Positions 1 through 7,798 are shown, counted from the stretch's first letter. The stretch is 28,978 nucleotides of DNA from Planctomycetes bacterium UBA4800 (GCA_002402755.1 DHGK01000317.1:8060-37037), one strand, 5' to 3'. The notes: a model not told the origin generated them from the letters alone. Made by a program: numbers and translations.

Positions 1-842
1 TCGACCACGGCATCGATGCCGCGGTCCTCGGCGACGGACACCTCGATGCCGAATTGCGTGCGCGCCGCGCTGCGGGCGATGCGCGAGAGCTCGGCGAGCT
101 GCGCGTCATCCAGGGCCGGCGACGTCTCGATCGTGTACGCCCGCGGCACGCGAGTCAGGGCGTCGAGCGTCCCTTCCCGGACGAGCGCGCCTCCCTCCAT
201 GATGCCGACCCGATCGCACACGCGTTCGACCTCGCTCAGGAGGTGCGAGTTGAGGAGAATCGTCGTGCCGCGCCCCTTGAGATCGACGAGCAGCTCGCGG
301 ATTCGCGCGCGGCCCACGGGATCGACGCCGTCGGTGGGCTCGTCCAGAAGGAGGATGGCGGGATCGTGGACGAGCGCCTGCGCCAGGCCGAGGCGCTGCT
401 TCATGCCCTTGGAATACGCCCGGATCCTCCGGTCGGCCGCATCGGCGAGGTCGACGAGCGCGAGGAGCCCGCGCAGGCGCCCCGGATCGCCCGCGGCCTT
501 GGCGCCCGAGAGCGAGGCGTAGAACGCGAGCGCGCCCAGGCCCGTCTGGTACTCGGGGAAACGGTGGTCCTCGGGGAGATACCCGACCGTGCGCCGCGCC
601 GCCGCCGACCGGGACGGCACGCCGCGGACGAACGCCGCCCCACGCGACGGCCGGACGATGTCCAGAAGGATCTTGACGAGCGTCGTCTTGCCAGCGCCGT
701 TCCGGCCGAGCAGGCCGTAGATCTCGCCCGGCGCCACGCGGAGCGACACGCCCTTCAGGGCCGCGACGGCGCCCCGCCCGCGCCCGTAGGTCTTCGACAG
801 GGCCACGACCTCGATGGCCGCTCCGCCCGCCGCCTGCGTCAT
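1..842 (-). CDS. ABC transporter ATP-binding protein (C-terminus cut by window edge)
   Basis: This is the nucleotide-binding subunit of an ABC transporter, which hydrolyses ATP on the cytoplasmic face to drive a membrane partner. It was read directly on the minus strand from the ATG at 842, which has a strong GGAGGAG ribosome site just upstream. About 280 codons are visible and the end lies off the window. Seen in order: an N-terminal strand (IEVVALSKTYGRG), Walker A GRNGAGKTT, signature YSKGMKQRLGLAQAL, Walker B ILLLDEPTDGVDP, and the H-loop NSHLLSEVERVCDRVG. The signature is SKGMKQR rather than LSGGQ, as is common in the CcmA/NatA/Ybh-type exporter and ABC-2 group. The permease would be expected downstream, at coordinates below 1. 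The substrate cannot be told. Divergent repeats and the dockerin-like gene lie upstream. Confidence 0.93.
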   Translation of the reverse strand, partial: MTQAAGGAAIEVVALSKTYGRGRGAVAALKGVSLRVAPGEIYGLLGRNGAGKTTLVKILLDIVRPSRGAAFVRGVPSRSAAARRTVGYLPEDHRFPEYQTGLGALAFYASLSGAKAAGDPGRLRGLLALVDLADAADRRIRAYSKGMKQRLGLAQALVHDPAILLLDEPTDGVDPVGRARIRELLVDLKGRGTTILLNSHLLSEVERVCDRVGIMEGGALVREGTLDALTRVPRAYTIETSPALDDAQLAELSRIARSAARTQFGIEVSVAEDRGIDAVV

Positions 843-986
843 GTGCCTCCTCCGTGCCGCCGGATCCGCGGCGCACCGCCGCCGCGGCGCGCGCGCCGGG
901 GGACTATTCTCGCCCACGCCGAGGGACGGGACAAGGGACCGGAACCGCCGACCGGACGGGAAGGAGAATGCCGCAGAAACACCAAG

Positions 987-1400
987 CATCAGCGGTGAAT
1001 TACCGCGCGCTCGAGCTACACCCCAGACTCTTCGTGCCTTCGTGTCTTCGTGGCCATCTCGTCTTCCATTCGCACGGCTGCTCCCCACATCCGGGGAGGA
1101 AGGAAGGACGATGCCACAAAGACGCGAAGACACCAAGGATCGGCGGTGAATCGGCGCGCGCTCGGAATGCGCCGAAGTCTCTTCGTGCCTTCGTGTCTTC
1201 GTGGCTATCTCGTCTTCCATTCGCGCGGCTGCTCCCCACATCCGGGGAGGAAGGAAGGACGATGCCACGAAGACGCGAAGACACCAAGCATCAGCGGTGA
1301 ATTACCACGCGCTCGCGCTACACCCCAGACTCTTCGTGCCTTCGTGTCTTCGTGGCTTCTTCTTCCGTAGCCTTCGTGTCTTCGTGGCCTTTCTCGGCCT
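987..1400. repeat. 151-bp tandem repeat, about 2.7 copies, with internal inverted arms
   Basis: Copies begin at 987, 1138 and 1289, and the third breaks off near 1400. Each copy carries 'cttcgtgccttcgtgtcttc' on one side and its near inverse ('gccacgaagacgcgaagaca') at the end, separated by about 60 bp. The arms could therefore pair in single-stranded DNA or RNA. Copies 1 and 2 share the stretch around 'catccggggaggaaggaagg' exactly. The cttcgtg/cacgaag motif is a widespread intergenic repeat type in bacterial genomes and gives spurious translations. Several short open frames cross it on both strands, but they only follow the repeat, so I call no gene here. Confidence 0.88.
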
Positions 1401-1427
1401 TCTTCCCGATCCCACGCCGGAGATAGT

Positions 1428-1456
1428 TTGCATTCAGCCCCCGCCGGCGCGACAAT
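1428..1456 (+). promoter_or_regulatory. Putative sigma70-type promoter of the dockerin-like gene
   Basis: TTGCAT at 1428-1433 and GACAAT at 1451-1456 are separated by exactly 17 bp. They lie about 40 bp ahead of the ATG at 1498. The -10 matches the consensus at four of six positions. This is a sequence match only, with no transcript evidence. Confidence 0.45.
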
Positions 1457-1464
1457 AGGAGTAT

Positions 1465-1482
1465 GCATTCGCGTGCGAATGC
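1465..1482. promoter_or_regulatory. 18-bp perfect palindrome between promoter and start codon
   Basis: GCATTCGC and GCGAATGC are perfect 8-bp arms around a GT centre. The palindrome lies just downstream of the predicted -10 and just before the ribosome site (gaagaggtgag) of the gene at 1498. It could be an operator covering the start of transcription or a leader hairpin that affects translation. No cognate regulator is evident nearby. Confidence 0.5.
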
Positions 1483-1497
1483 GGAAGAGGTGAGACC

Positions 1498-2673
1498 ATG
1501 CGGCGACTGGCATACGTTCTGATCGCGGCGGGCGCGTTCGCCTGTCCCGCCGCCGGTGCGGCCGGAGACATCGTGACCTACGAGCTGCTGCCCGGCAGCC
1601 TGTTGCGCGATGAGTGCCTGTTCTGCGACCGCATACCGATCGTGCGGCCGATCCACGGCACGTTCGCGCTCGAGGCCGGCGAGCAGGTGGTCGGCGCGGT
1701 CAACTACCGCGTGCACGACATCGACTTCCTGGACGACGAGGGCGAGTACGCGGTCGCGGGAGAAGGCATATGGCGGCACCTCGTGCTCGCCGACCCCCTG
1801 CAGGAGATGGAGCTCGACATCACGGTCAACGGCATGAGGACCGCGCACCTGGTAAGCGGCAAGGTGCCGATGGACCGGCCGTGGCCGCTCATCCGGATCA
1901 CGGTGAAAGACGAAGAGCCGCAAGACCCGGACCACGTCTATATCCTGGAGATCTTCGCGGCGCCCGCGCCCGTCGCCTGGCAGACGTACGAGCTTGCCAA
2001 GGGCAGCGAGCTGGTCGATGAGTGCGTGATCTGCAACGGGCCGACCATTCCCGTGCCGATCACCGGCACGTTCCTCCTCGGCGAACTGGCCGGCGGGGTC
2101 GGTCTGTACTACGACTACGTCGTCGGCAAGATCGACTTCAAGTCCGCCGATGCCGAGCGGCCCTACGCGGTCGGCGGCGGCGGCTTCTACCGCCAGGGCG
2201 GCGAGGTCGCGATCACGCAGTGGATGGCGCTCGTCGTCACGGTGAACGACACGACGGGCATCCCGCTCGACAGCGGTTTCGTCGCGGTGCCGGTGCAGTT
2301 CCCCGCGATCGACATCACGCTCACGCACGTGGATCCGCCCGACCCGCTGCACGTCTACTCGCTCAGAATCCTCGCGAAGCCGGGAACGCCGATCGAGCCC
2401 CTCTTCCGCCGCGGCGACACGAACGCCGACGCCAAGCTGGACATCGCCGATGCTATCTCGCTCCTCGGCTATCTCTTCAGCCAGAAGCAGGCGCCGCCGT
2501 GCATGGATGCCGCCGATGCCAACGACGACGGCAAGCTCGACATCTCGGACGCCATCAAGACGCTCGGGCACCTCTTCGGCGGCACGGGCCCGCTGCCCGA
2601 CCCCTTCGAGGAGTGCGGCGCCGATCCCTCGCGCGACGAGCTCGGCTGCGAGCGCTTCCGCCCCTGCGAGTGA
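1498..2673 (+). CDS. Secreted protein with two CxxC repeats and a C-terminal dockerin-like domain
   Basis: A 391-aa exported protein of unknown function. Residues 1-22 form a signal peptide (MRRLAYVLIAAGAFA..., cleavage near AAGAA). Residues about 28-155 and 164-294 are a duplicated domain. Each copy opens with YEL..GS-L--DEC--C (cysteines 40/43 and 176/179), has a GTF strand, and ends in DPDHVYILEI or DPLHVYSLRI. Residues about 304-388 form a dockerin-like double calcium loop (RRGDTNADAKLDIADAI and ADANDDGKLDISDAI) with the trailing cysteines seen in planctomycete versions. Dockerins classically bind cohesins, but no cohesin is present here and in this phylum the domain often occurs without a cellulosome. 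The ATG is preceded by AGAGGTGAG at good spacing. The gene ends 6 bp before the convergent ATP-grasp/GNAT gene. The CxxC pairs could bind metal or form disulphides. Confidence 0.85.
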   Translation: MRRLAYVLIAAGAFACPAAGAAGDIVTYELLPGSLLRDECLFCDRIPIVRPIHGTFALEAGEQVVGAVNYRVHDIDFLDDEGEYAVAGEGIWRHLVLADPLQEMELDITVNGMRTAHLVSGKVPMDRPWPLIRITVKDEEPQDPDHVYILEIFAAPAPVAWQTYELAKGSELVDECVICNGPTIPVPITGTFLLGELAGGVGLYYDYVVGKIDFKSADAERPYAVGGGGFYRQGGEVAITQWMALVVTVNDTTGIPLDSGFVAVPVQFPAIDITLTHVDPPDPLHVYSLRILAKPGTPIEPLFRRGDTNADAKLDIADAISLLGYLFSQKQAPPCMDAADANDDGKLDISDAIKTLGHLFGGTGPLPDPFEECGADPSRDELGCERFRPCE

Positions 2674-2679
2674 GGACCG

Positions 2680-4197
2680 TCACAGCCGCTTGACGAGCAC
2701 CACCTTGTCGTCGCCGGTGTCGTAGAAGTCGCGCAGCCGCGCGGCGATCTCGTACCCGCATCGCAGGTAGAACGCGCGGGTCGATTCGTACGCGGGCTTG
2801 CCCGCCGTCTCGACGACGGCGAGCCGCCCGCCGTGCTCGGCCATGAGGCGCTCGGCGAACGCGACGAGCATGCGTCCTATGCCGTGCCGCTGCCGCTCGG
2901 GCGCCACCGCGATCCAGTAGAGATCGAAGGTGCCCGCCGTGCACGGGGTCCGCCCGTAGCAGACCCATCCGACCGGCCGCCCGCCGACCGCGGCCGTGAA
3001 CGACTGGTAGTGGCCCCCGTGCCCCGCGCCGAGCGCCGAGTCGAGGACCCCGCCGGCGACCGCGACCTCGTTCGGCAGGAAGAACCCCGTCGCCTCGATG
3101 AACGCGAGGATCGCCGCCCGGTCCTCGGCGCGCGTCGCGCGGATCAGGACCTCTCCGGCCGGCCCGGCGCGCCTGGCGCGCGGCCGTGCGACCGGCAGGC
3201 ACGCCGCGGCGTTGACGACGCAGTTGCGCACGAAGTCCCGGTACCGCCACCCCGCGTGCGCGACGGCCGCGGTGAAACCCGCGTCGGGCGCGATGTCCGG
3301 GTTCGGGTTGACCTCGAGGATGAAGGGCCGAAGGCGCCGATCGAGCCGGAAGTCCACCCGTGCGTAGTCGGCGCAGCCGATCGCGCGGGCGGCCGCGACC
3401 GCCAGCTTCCGCACCTCCGCGGCGACGCGCGCGGGCAGGCGCGCCGGCAGCGCCCGCCGCGTGTGCGCGTACTCGAACGACTCCGGCCGCCACTTGGCGG
3501 CATAGTCGACGATCCGCGGCCGCCCGCGGCCGAAATCGACGAACTCGATCTCGGCGATCGCGAGCACCTCCAGCGCGCGGCCGCGCTGGATGACCGAGAC
3601 GTTGATCTCGCGGCCGTCGATGAACCGCTCGACGAGCGCGGCCTGGCCGAACCGCTCGTGCACGCGCCGCACGGCCGCCCGGAGGCCGCGCCCGGAGCGC
3701 GGAACCACCGACGACGCCGCGTCGATGCCCTCGCTCGCATCGGCGGCGCAGGGTTTCACGATGCACGGGGGCGGCGGGAGATCCCCGCGCGCGATGCGCG
3801 CCCCGGGCGGCACGCAGGCGCCGGGCGGCACGGGCAGCCCCGCGGCGGCGAGCACCGCCTTGCTCCGCCACTTGTCGAGCGCGAGCGAGAGGCACGCCGT
3901 GCCGCTGCCCGTGACGGCGCGGCCGAGCGATCGGCACACCGCGGGCACGAAGTTCGCATCCTCGGAGCGGTCCCGGAACCCCTCGACGAGGTTGAACACC
4001 ACGGCCTCGTCGCCCGCCGCCACGGCGACCGGCACATCGGCCGGCGTCCGCACGCCGGCGACGCGGCACGGCACGCCCAGCGCCTTGAGCGCATCCGCGA
4101 CGGCGGCGGCCTCCTGGAGGACTCCCGCCTCGCTCTCCGCGCAGGCAGAGCCGCCGCCCGGAAGGTTGTGAAGGACGAGCACGCGAGGCAGCGTCAT
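2680..4197 (-). CDS. Ddl-like ATP-grasp ligase fused to a GNAT acetyltransferase
   Basis: A 505-aa two-domain protein. Residues 1-335 are an ATP-grasp ligase of the D-Ala-D-Ala ligase type, which joins a carboxylate to an amine through an acyl phosphate. Seen: FNLVEG at 68-73 where Ddl proteins have their substrate loop, a lysine in IVKP (146-149), ERFIDGREINVSV (190-202), and the Mg-binding RVDFRLD...ILEVNPNPD (280-301). Residues about 349-505 are a GNAT domain with LYWIAVAP and the acyl-CoA loop ERQRHGIGRMLV (434-445), and a C-terminal AFYLRCGYE. Its ATG overlaps the stop of the preceding ligase gene (ATGA), so the two are probably translationally coupled. It is the last gene of the TetR-KamA-ligase cluster. 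The substrate is not deducible. A simple peptidoglycan Ddl role is unlikely given the tandem partner and the fusion. Confidence 0.87.
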   Translation of the reverse strand: MTLPRVLVLHNLPGGGSACAESEAGVLQEAAAVADALKALGVPCRVAGVRTPADVPVAVAAGDEAVVFNLVEGFRDRSEDANFVPAVCRSLGRAVTGSGTACLSLALDKWRSKAVLAAAGLPVPPGACVPPGARIARGDLPPPPCIVKPCAADASEGIDAASSVVPRSGRGLRAAVRRVHERFGQAALVERFIDGREINVSVIQRGRALEVLAIAEIEFVDFGRGRPRIVDYAAKWRPESFEYAHTRRALPARLPARVAAEVRKLAVAAARAIGCADYARVDFRLDRRLRPFILEVNPNPDIAPDAGFTAAVAHAGWRYRDFVRNCVVNAAACLPVARPRARRAGPAGEVLIRATRAEDRAAILAFIEATGFFLPNEVAVAGGVLDSALGAGHGGHYQSFTAAVGGRPVGWVCYGRTPCTAGTFDLYWIAVAPERQRHGIGRMLVAFAERLMAEHGGRLAVVETAGKPAYESTRAFYLRCGYEIAARLRDFYDTGDDKVVLVKRL

Positions 4198-5186
4198 GCC
4201 GCACCGCGCGCGCGCTCCCGCGCGCTTTCCACGATCTCGCCGATGAGCCGCTCGAACGACATGCCTTCCCGGGTCGCGATCATGGGCAGATCGGAGTGCA
4301 CGGGATGCATGCCGGGGAGGGGATTGATCTCCATGAAGCTCGGCGCGCCGTCCGCATCGAGGCGGATGTCGACGCGGCCGACATCGCGGCACTCCAGGGC
4401 CAGGTACGACTTGAGCGCCAGGTCCTCGACCGCCCGCCGCACCGCATCGCGCGGCGGCGTGGAGTAGCGCACGAACTCCTCGCAGCGCTCCTTCATCTGG
4501 AGCGAGTAGATCGCCCTGGCCGCGGCGGGCAGGACCTCGACCTCCATGGTGCCGATGACGCGCGCCTTTCTCCCCGTCCCGATGACGGCGGTCGTGAACT
4601 CGCGGCCGGGAAGGTACTCCTCGAGGAGCACCGGCTCCCCGAACGCCGCGAGCAGCCGCGTGCACGCCGCGCGCAGCTCCTCCGGCCCGTCGATGCGCGA
4701 GCGCTCGTCGACGCCCTTGCCCGTGCCTTCGGCGACGGGCTTGGCGAAGAGCGGGAAGCGCAGCCCGTCGGGAACCGCCTCGGACGGCGCCGCCACGACC
4801 TTGAAGCTCGGCGTGGGAAGGCCGTGGGAGCGCACGAGGCGCTTGGCGACGGCCTTGTCGAGCGTCACCGCCAGGACGAGCGGATCGGAGAACGTGTACG
4901 GGACCCCGTACAGCTCGAGGATCGCGGGCGCCTGAGCCTCGCGCGAGCGGCCCCGGAGGCCCTCGGCGAAGTTGAAGACCAGATCCCACCTGTCGCCGCG
5001 CACCAGGCGCGCGCACAGCGCGCGCGCGTGCCCGATCCTGTCGGTCGCGTAGCCGAGGGATCGCAGGGTCGCGTCCAGCGCGTCGATGGTGGCCTCGGTG
5101 TCCAGCTCGGCGACCTGTTCGAGCGTGCAGCCCTCCTGCAGGTAGTCGCTGCGAAGGTCGTAGACAAGTCCGATCGTGCATGCCAT
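4194..5186 (-). CDS. Ddl-like ATP-grasp ligase
   Basis: A 330-aa single-domain ATP-grasp enzyme related to D-alanine-D-alanine ligase. Seen: NFAEGLRGRSREAQ (72-85) in the position of the Ddl substrate loop, LDKAVAKRL (109-117), the ATP-binding lysine in FAKPVAEGTGKG (147-158), EEYLPGREFTTAVIG (189-203), and the metal-binding RVDIRLD (271-277) and MEINPLPGMHP (285-295). I chose the ATG at 5186 because the product then begins directly with the first strand (TIGLVYDLRS), and GAGG lies about nine bases upstream. An in-frame start further upstream at 5237 adds an unlikely tail. It lies 142 bp downstream of KamA and overlaps the following ligase/GNAT gene by 4 bp. The sequence between KamA and this gene holds TATAGT, a possible extra -10, but no convincing -35. 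It may ligate a beta-amino acid made by KamA, which is inference from context. Confidence 0.86.
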   Translation of the reverse strand: MACTIGLVYDLRSDYLQEGCTLEQVAELDTEATIDALDATLRSLGYATDRIGHARALCARLVRGDRWDLVFNFAEGLRGRSREAQAPAILELYGVPYTFSDPLVLAVTLDKAVAKRLVRSHGLPTPSFKVVAAPSEAVPDGLRFPLFAKPVAEGTGKGVDERSRIDGPEELRAACTRLLAAFGEPVLLEEYLPGREFTTAVIGTGRKARVIGTMEVEVLPAAARAIYSLQMKERCEEFVRYSTPPRDAVRRAVEDLALKSYLALECRDVGRVDIRLDADGAPSFMEINPLPGMHPVHSDLPMIATREGMSFERLIGEIVESARERARGAA

Positions 5187-5328
5187 GGATGCGGTCCTCG
5201 TGCGGGAACGCGGGCGCATATCCGCAAGGGCAGCCACTATAACACAAGAGGCGGGGCGCCGCGACGCCGTGCGCCGGCGGCTCCCGCCTCCGCGTTCCTC
5301 TTGCCACCCCTTCTCTGAAGGTCGGGTC

Positions 5329-6687
5329 CTACTCCTCCATGCCGGCCGGCGGGGCCTCGCACGCGGCGCGCGCCGCGCGGCGCTTCTGCCGGGCCGTGTC
5401 GGCGGGCTGGATCTTGGTCGCCGCGCCGTGCGTCAGATCGAACACCGTGGGGGCGCCCGCGACGTGCGGCGCCTCGTTTCTGCCGCCGGACGAGGGCTCG
5501 GGGTAACTCACCAGCATGCCCTCGAAGTTCCGGAGCACCGTGTGCGTCGGGCTCTGCATGATCACGTAGGCCGGCAGCACGGGGATCTTGCCGCCCCCGT
5601 GCGGCGCGTCGACGACGAACGATGGAATGGCCAGGCCGCTCAGCCGCCCGCGCAGGTATTCCATGATCTGAATGCCGCGCGCAAGCGGCGTCCGGAAGTG
5701 CTCCACCCCGCGCACCAGATCGCACTGGAACAGGTAATACGGCCGCACGCGCATCTTGACGAGGCGGCGGCACAGCGTCTCGATGAGGCGAGGATCGTCG
5801 TTGACGCCGCGGAGCAGCACCGACTGGTTGCCCATGGGAACGCCGGCGTCCACCAGGCGGCGGCAGGCCTCGGCCGATTCGGGCGTGATCTCGTTCGGAT
5901 GGTTGAAGTGCGTGTTCACGTACACGGGCTGGTGCTTCTTGAGCATGGCGACCAGCTCGCCGGTGATGCGCATGGGCAGCGTCACGATCGTGCGCGTGCC
6001 GATGCGGATGATATCGACGCTCGGCACGCTCCGCAGCGCCGTGAGGATGCGGTCGAGCACCTCGGTGGCCATCGTGAAGGGATCGCCGCCCGACACGATC
6101 ACATCCGAGATCTCGGGATGGCTCGCGAGATAGGCCACGACCTGCTTCAGGCGCGCATCGGTGATGCACGACTCGCGATGCCCCGCGGCGCGCTTGCGCG
6201 TGCAATGGCGGCAGTACATCGCGCAGGTGGTCGTCGCGATGAGGAGCGCGCGGTCCGGATAGCGATGGACCAGCCCGGGCACGGGCATGTCGTGATCCTC
6301 CTCCAGGGGATCATCGACCAGGAACGGCGGGTCGAACAGCTCGTGAATCTGCGGCACCGCCATGCTGAAGACGGGATCGCGGGCATCGAGCGCGCGGATC
6401 TGGGCCGCGTAGTACGGCGTCACCGCCAGGGGGAATTTCGCGGCCGCCCGCGACAGGCCGGGCGACAGCTTGAGCGACGGGAAGAACTCCCGGAGCTGAG
6501 GCACGCTGCGGATGCGGTTGCGCATCTGCCAGCGCCAGTCGCTCCAGTTGCGGTCGTCCATCAGCACGGACAGCTTGGGCGATGCGCTCGGCGCCGCCGT
6601 CGCGTCGCCGGCATCGAGCATGGCGGCAAGCGACGGGGGCTCCTCCGCGGTTGAGACGTCGTCGGTCGTTGCAGAAGGTTTGGGCAT
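5329..6687 (-). CDS. kamA: Lysine 2,3-aminomutase (radical SAM, PLP-dependent)
   Basis: A 452-aa enzyme that interconverts L-lysine and beta-lysine, using a [4Fe-4S] cluster, S-adenosylmethionine and pyridoxal phosphate. The cluster motif CAMYCRHC gives C155, C159 and C162. GGDPF follows at 200-204. The PLP lysine is K367 in HGGGKIP. The two acidic residues known to hold the substrate side-chain amine in the clostridial enzyme appear as D323 (FQCDL) and D360 (VVDAP), which supports lysine as the substrate. The family is usually about 410-470 aa. I chose the ATG at 6687 because CGAGG lies six bases upstream. An in-frame ATG at 6711 lacks such a site. It lies 38 bp after the TetR gene and 142 bp before two ATP-grasp genes, probably in one operon. 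The beta-lysine N-acetyltransferase (AblB) usually paired with KamA in osmolyte synthesis is absent as a separate gene. Confidence 0.94.
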   Translation of the reverse strand: MPKPSATTDDVSTAEEPPSLAAMLDAGDATAAPSASPKLSVLMDDRNWSDWRWQMRNRIRSVPQLREFFPSLKLSPGLSRAAAKFPLAVTPYYAAQIRALDARDPVFSMAVPQIHELFDPPFLVDDPLEEDHDMPVPGLVHRYPDRALLIATTTCAMYCRHCTRKRAAGHRESCITDARLKQVVAYLASHPEISDVIVSGGDPFTMATEVLDRILTALRSVPSVDIIRIGTRTIVTLPMRITGELVAMLKKHQPVYVNTHFNHPNEITPESAEACRRLVDAGVPMGNQSVLLRGVNDDPRLIETLCRRLVKMRVRPYYLFQCDLVRGVEHFRTPLARGIQIMEYLRGRLSGLAIPSFVVDAPHGGGKIPVLPAYVIMQSPTHTVLRNFEGMLVSYPEPSSGGRNEAPHVAGAPTVFDLTHGAATKIQPADTARQKRRAARAACEAPPAGMEE

Positions 6688-6725
6688 TGTCAACCTCGTG
6701 CGAGTGCTCATGCAGCGTCAGGCGA

Positions 6726-7427
6726 TCACGCCGGTCGTTCCGGCGCGCCGGCGTCACGCGCGTCCCGCCCTCCGCCCAGGAAGGCGACGGCCGCGGTGAC
6801 GAACCCCTGCCGCAGCGGCTGCATGCTCCGCGTTATTTCTCCTGATCCAAGCCCGATCACCGCGAAGGAGAGCGCGCCGGACACGAATCCGGCGGTTGCG
6901 TACACGAAACGCCGCACCTTCAAGGGATCGAGCGACACGGTCATATGCGGGGCGAGCCGGCTCTCCAGCTCGCGCAGGTAGCGCACGTAGGGACGCTCGA
7001 GCGGCTCCAGGCTGTCCGCCTGCAGCCTCGCGAGCAGCTTCTCGCGGAACAGAAGGCCGAACTCCGCGCGGTTCCCCAGGAAGAATTCGAGGTGGCCCGC
7101 CACCACGCGGTCGACCGCTTCCTGAAGCGTGCGCGGTCCGGGAACGATGACGTCCCACAGGGCCGACAGCCGGTCGACGATGTCGTCGACGACGACGATC
7201 ACCATCTCGCCCTTGTTGGAGAAATGGCGGTAGAACGTCCCCTTGCCGAGGTCGGCAAGCTCCGTGATCTCGACGATGGCAGTGGCCTCGATACCCTTCT
7301 CGCGGAAAAGCTGCAGCGCAGCCTTGAGCAGCCTGTTGCGGGTCTTGCTGGCCCGTTTCTGCAGGCGCGTCCGGTGGCCCGTACTGTGCGGGCCGGCTTG
7401 AGCCTCCGGCGCCTCTGTCATGGTCAT
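6726..7427 (-). CDS. TetR-family transcriptional repressor
   Basis: A 233-aa regulator. Residues about 25-73 form the TetR helix-turn-helix (KTRNRLLKAALQLFREKGIE ... ADLGKGTFYRHFSNKGEM). The rest is a helical ligand-binding domain with a hydrophobic stretch near 185-205. It is the first gene of a minus-strand set leading into kamA and the two ligases. The upstream promoter contains two matching palindromes, so autorepression and control of the whole cluster are likely. No ribosome site is visible ahead of the ATGs at 7427 or 7421. The predicted transcription start falls about two bases before 7427, so the message may be leaderless or nearly so. The effector is unknown. Confidence 0.9.
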   Translation of the reverse strand: MTMTEAPEAQAGPHSTGHRTRLQKRASKTRNRLLKAALQLFREKGIEATAIVEITELADLGKGTFYRHFSNKGEMVIVVVDDIVDRLSALWDVIVPGPRTLQEAVDRVVAGHLEFFLGNRAEFGLLFREKLLARLQADSLEPLERPYVRYLRELESRLAPHMTVSLDPLKVRRFVYATAGFVSGALSFAVIGLGSGEITRSMQPLRQGFVTAAVAFLGGGRDARDAGAPERPA

Positions 7428-7435
7428 TCTGCAAT

Positions 7436-7464
7436 ATTATGGTCAGCTCTGACTCGGAAGTCAA
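7436..7464 (-). promoter_or_regulatory. Near-consensus promoter of the TetR-kamA-ligase operon
   Basis: On the minus strand TTGACT (7459-7464) and CATAAT (7436-7441) are 17 bp apart. Each matches the sigma70 consensus at five of six positions. Transcription would start near 7429, almost on the TetR start codon. Confidence 0.72.
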
Positions 7465-7471
7465 GAGTGAC
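7442..7471. promoter_or_regulatory. Double operator, two GTCA-N4-TGAC palindromes
   Basis: GTCAGCTCTGAC (7442-7453) and GTCAAGAGTGAC (7460-7471) are separated by six bases, giving 18-bp centre spacing. The inner halves also form TGAC-N6-GTCA (7450-7463). The first site lies inside the -10/-35 spacer and the second overlaps the -35. This is the expected placement for steric repression by the adjacent TetR protein. Confidence 0.7.
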
Positions 7472-7798
7472 TATGAGGTCGCAAGGGTACCCCGGAACCG
7501 CATATAGTGTCAACTTAACGATGCACACTGATGGGGACGGAAGCGCTCTTCAGTCGTAAACTGTTTCAAATACTATTGTTATGGCCTCAGCGTTGCTTCC
7601 GATTCCGACCTCAGCCAGGGAAGCGGCCGAAGCGGTACGCGATAGAATGTTACGGAATTCATGGATTTCACGTGAACTCGGAGGCCTTCTTCCCGGAATT
7701 CACGCTAGTGGTTCTCCGCAATCCGATCCCCAAGATGTGGTGGCGGCGGAAAACGCCCCTCGCCCGGGACAGGCGTCTTCCGCCCCCCTTCGAGGAAG
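7472..7798. other. Intergenic stretch without a recognised gene
   Basis: This is the upstream flank of the TetR promoter and lies beyond the end of lepA. It is less GC-rich than its surroundings near 7500-7580. It holds two direct copies of GGAATTCA about 45 bp apart (near 7654 and 7700). Open frames cross it on the plus strand, but I see no ribosome site, protein family or conserved RNA in it. Confidence 0.5.

Noticed and set aside
106..876. A 256-codon minus-strand frame overlapping the ABC ATPase
   Set aside because: It is the wrong frame. The Walker A, signature and Walker B motifs lie in the frame that starts at 842 and runs off the window.
987..1400. CRISPR-like array
   Set aside because: The 151-bp unit repeats almost whole with no unique spacers, and there are no cas genes nearby.
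1498..2673. Cellulosome component
   Set aside because: The dockerin-like domain is accompanied by no cohesin, scaffoldin or glycoside hydrolase, and such domains are common in planctomycetes for other purposes.
2680..5307. A single 875-aa protein covering both ATP-grasp genes
   Set aside because: The upstream third is out of frame with the first ligase. The real start of the second ligase is the ATGA overlap at 4197.
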